A stretch of 64,000 nucleotides of DNA from VRUE01 sp963702175 (GTDB lineage: Bacteria > Actinomycetota > Thermoleophilia > Solirubrobacterales > 70-9), in NCBI GenBank assembly GCA_963702175.1, contig OY969721.1, positions 1,302,001-1,366,000 of the forward strand, given 5' to 3'. Each line of letters opens with the position of its first letter. Position 1 is the first letter of the stretch. Below are positions 63,745-64,000 of the stretch, one piece after another. Made by a program: the position numbers and the translations under genes. The notes beneath the pieces were generated by a model. The model was not told the DNA's origin and did not search any database. It saw only the letters and a program-made list of their open reading frames with translations.

Positions 63745-64000
63745 ACATCGAGTGGTACATCGTCCTCTCGTCCCTGCTCTTCGCGGTCGGCGCGATGGGC
63801 ATCCTCATAAGGCGCAGCCCGATCGTGATCCTGCTCTGCCTCGAGCTGATGCTCAACGCCGGCAACCTGGCCCTAGTCGCCTTCAGCCGCATGGTCGGTA
63901 ACGAGGAGGGGCAGGTCTTCGCCGTGATCGTGATGGTCGTCGCCGCCTGTGAGGTCGTGATCGGCCTCGGCCTGATCGTCGCGATTTACCGCCGCAAGCT
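63741..64000 (+). CDS. nuoK: NADH-quinone oxidoreductase subunit K, partial
   Basis: The first 86 residues are visible (MNIEWYIVLSSLLFAVGAMG, then a helix with CLELMLNAGNLALVAFSRM). The two conserved Glu residues of NuoK in helices 2 and 3 (LCLELMLN, ACEVVIG) are present. The last codons (YRRKL) run to the window end. It forms part of the proton-pumping membrane arm. NuoL, M and N are expected beyond the window. Confidence 0.93.
   Translation, partial: MNIEWYIVLSSLLFAVGAMGILIRRSPIVILLCLELMLNAGNLALVAFSRMVGNEEGQVFAVIVMVVAACEVVIGLGLIVAIYRRK

Noticed and set aside
1..64000. CRISPR array, rRNA operon, prophage or large genomic island
   Set aside because: No regular direct repeats with spacers, no rRNA sequence, and no phage structural genes were seen; the only clear mobile gene is the IS5-type element.

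Overview
The window is GC-rich (roughly two thirds G+C or more by eye) and densely coded, with many ATGA or TGATG overlaps between neighbouring genes. The gene set fits a member of the Actinomycetota. A primary-type sigma factor, F420/deazaflavin-type oxidoreductases, B12-dependent ribonucleotide reductase, GTP cyclohydrolase IB (FolE2/MptA-like), a topoisomerase I of archaeal flavour and families of secreted proteins of unknown function suggest the class Thermoleophilia (Solirubrobacterales and relatives). The class assignment is inference; no rRNA is present.

Layout. 0-2.3 kb: four TetR-type regulators, two on each strand around one AT-rich divergent promoter region. 2.3-6.2 kb: a minus-strand run of secreted proteins, including two clear paralogues and a frameshifted lipoprotein. 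6.2-10.7 kb: a large membrane protein, an anchored protein, a MerR-type regulator and an SDR. 10.8-12.1 kb: a PD-(D/E)XK nuclease-like gene whose frame runs through tRNA-Tyr and ends on the start of an AbrB-like gene, then a deazaflavin nitroreductase. 12.1-18 kb: sigma factor, folE2, pgsA, an MMPL transporter and a ferritin-like lipoprotein. 18-22.5 kb: three paralogous winged-helix regulators, a family-5 uracil-DNA glycosylase, a fused RRE (PqqD-like)-ThiF enzyme and tRNA-Thr. 22.5-31.5 kb: a two-component system, GT2 glycosyltransferase plus DUF2304, a topA-tmk-holB operon, a sugar epimerase and a siroheme-type dehydrogenase. 31.5-34.6 kb: a MarR-controlled YceI/FMN-reductase operon with a readable operator, a second deazaflavin oxidoreductase and hemolysin III. 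34.8-39.3 kb: nrdJ with an IS5-family element inserted exactly at its stop codon, then a broken nucleotidyltransferase/partner pair. 39.3-54.1 kb: P450, esterase, a CsoR-controlled permease operon, an ABC exporter, HAD, MFS, thioesterase, msrB, a NarL-type regulator, serS, cytochrome c lipoprotein, flavin reductase, VOC protein and small membrane proteins. 54.2-64 kb: a complex I operon, nuoA to nuoK, running off the window.

The most striking feature is a set of short palindromic elements scattered through the window, several of them inside genes without breaking the frame. One 46-48 bp family has four copies. Two are intergenic. The other two lie inside a membrane protein and NuoG, where the same reading frame yields similar 16-residue peptides. 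A second, longer family (about 70-120 bp) has two copies in nuoG and one forming the tail of nuoJ. A further palindrome lies in nuoC. Other, unrelated long hairpins occupy intergenic gaps. This resembles in principle the protein-coding palindromic elements of Rickettsia, but the sequences here are not ones I recognise.
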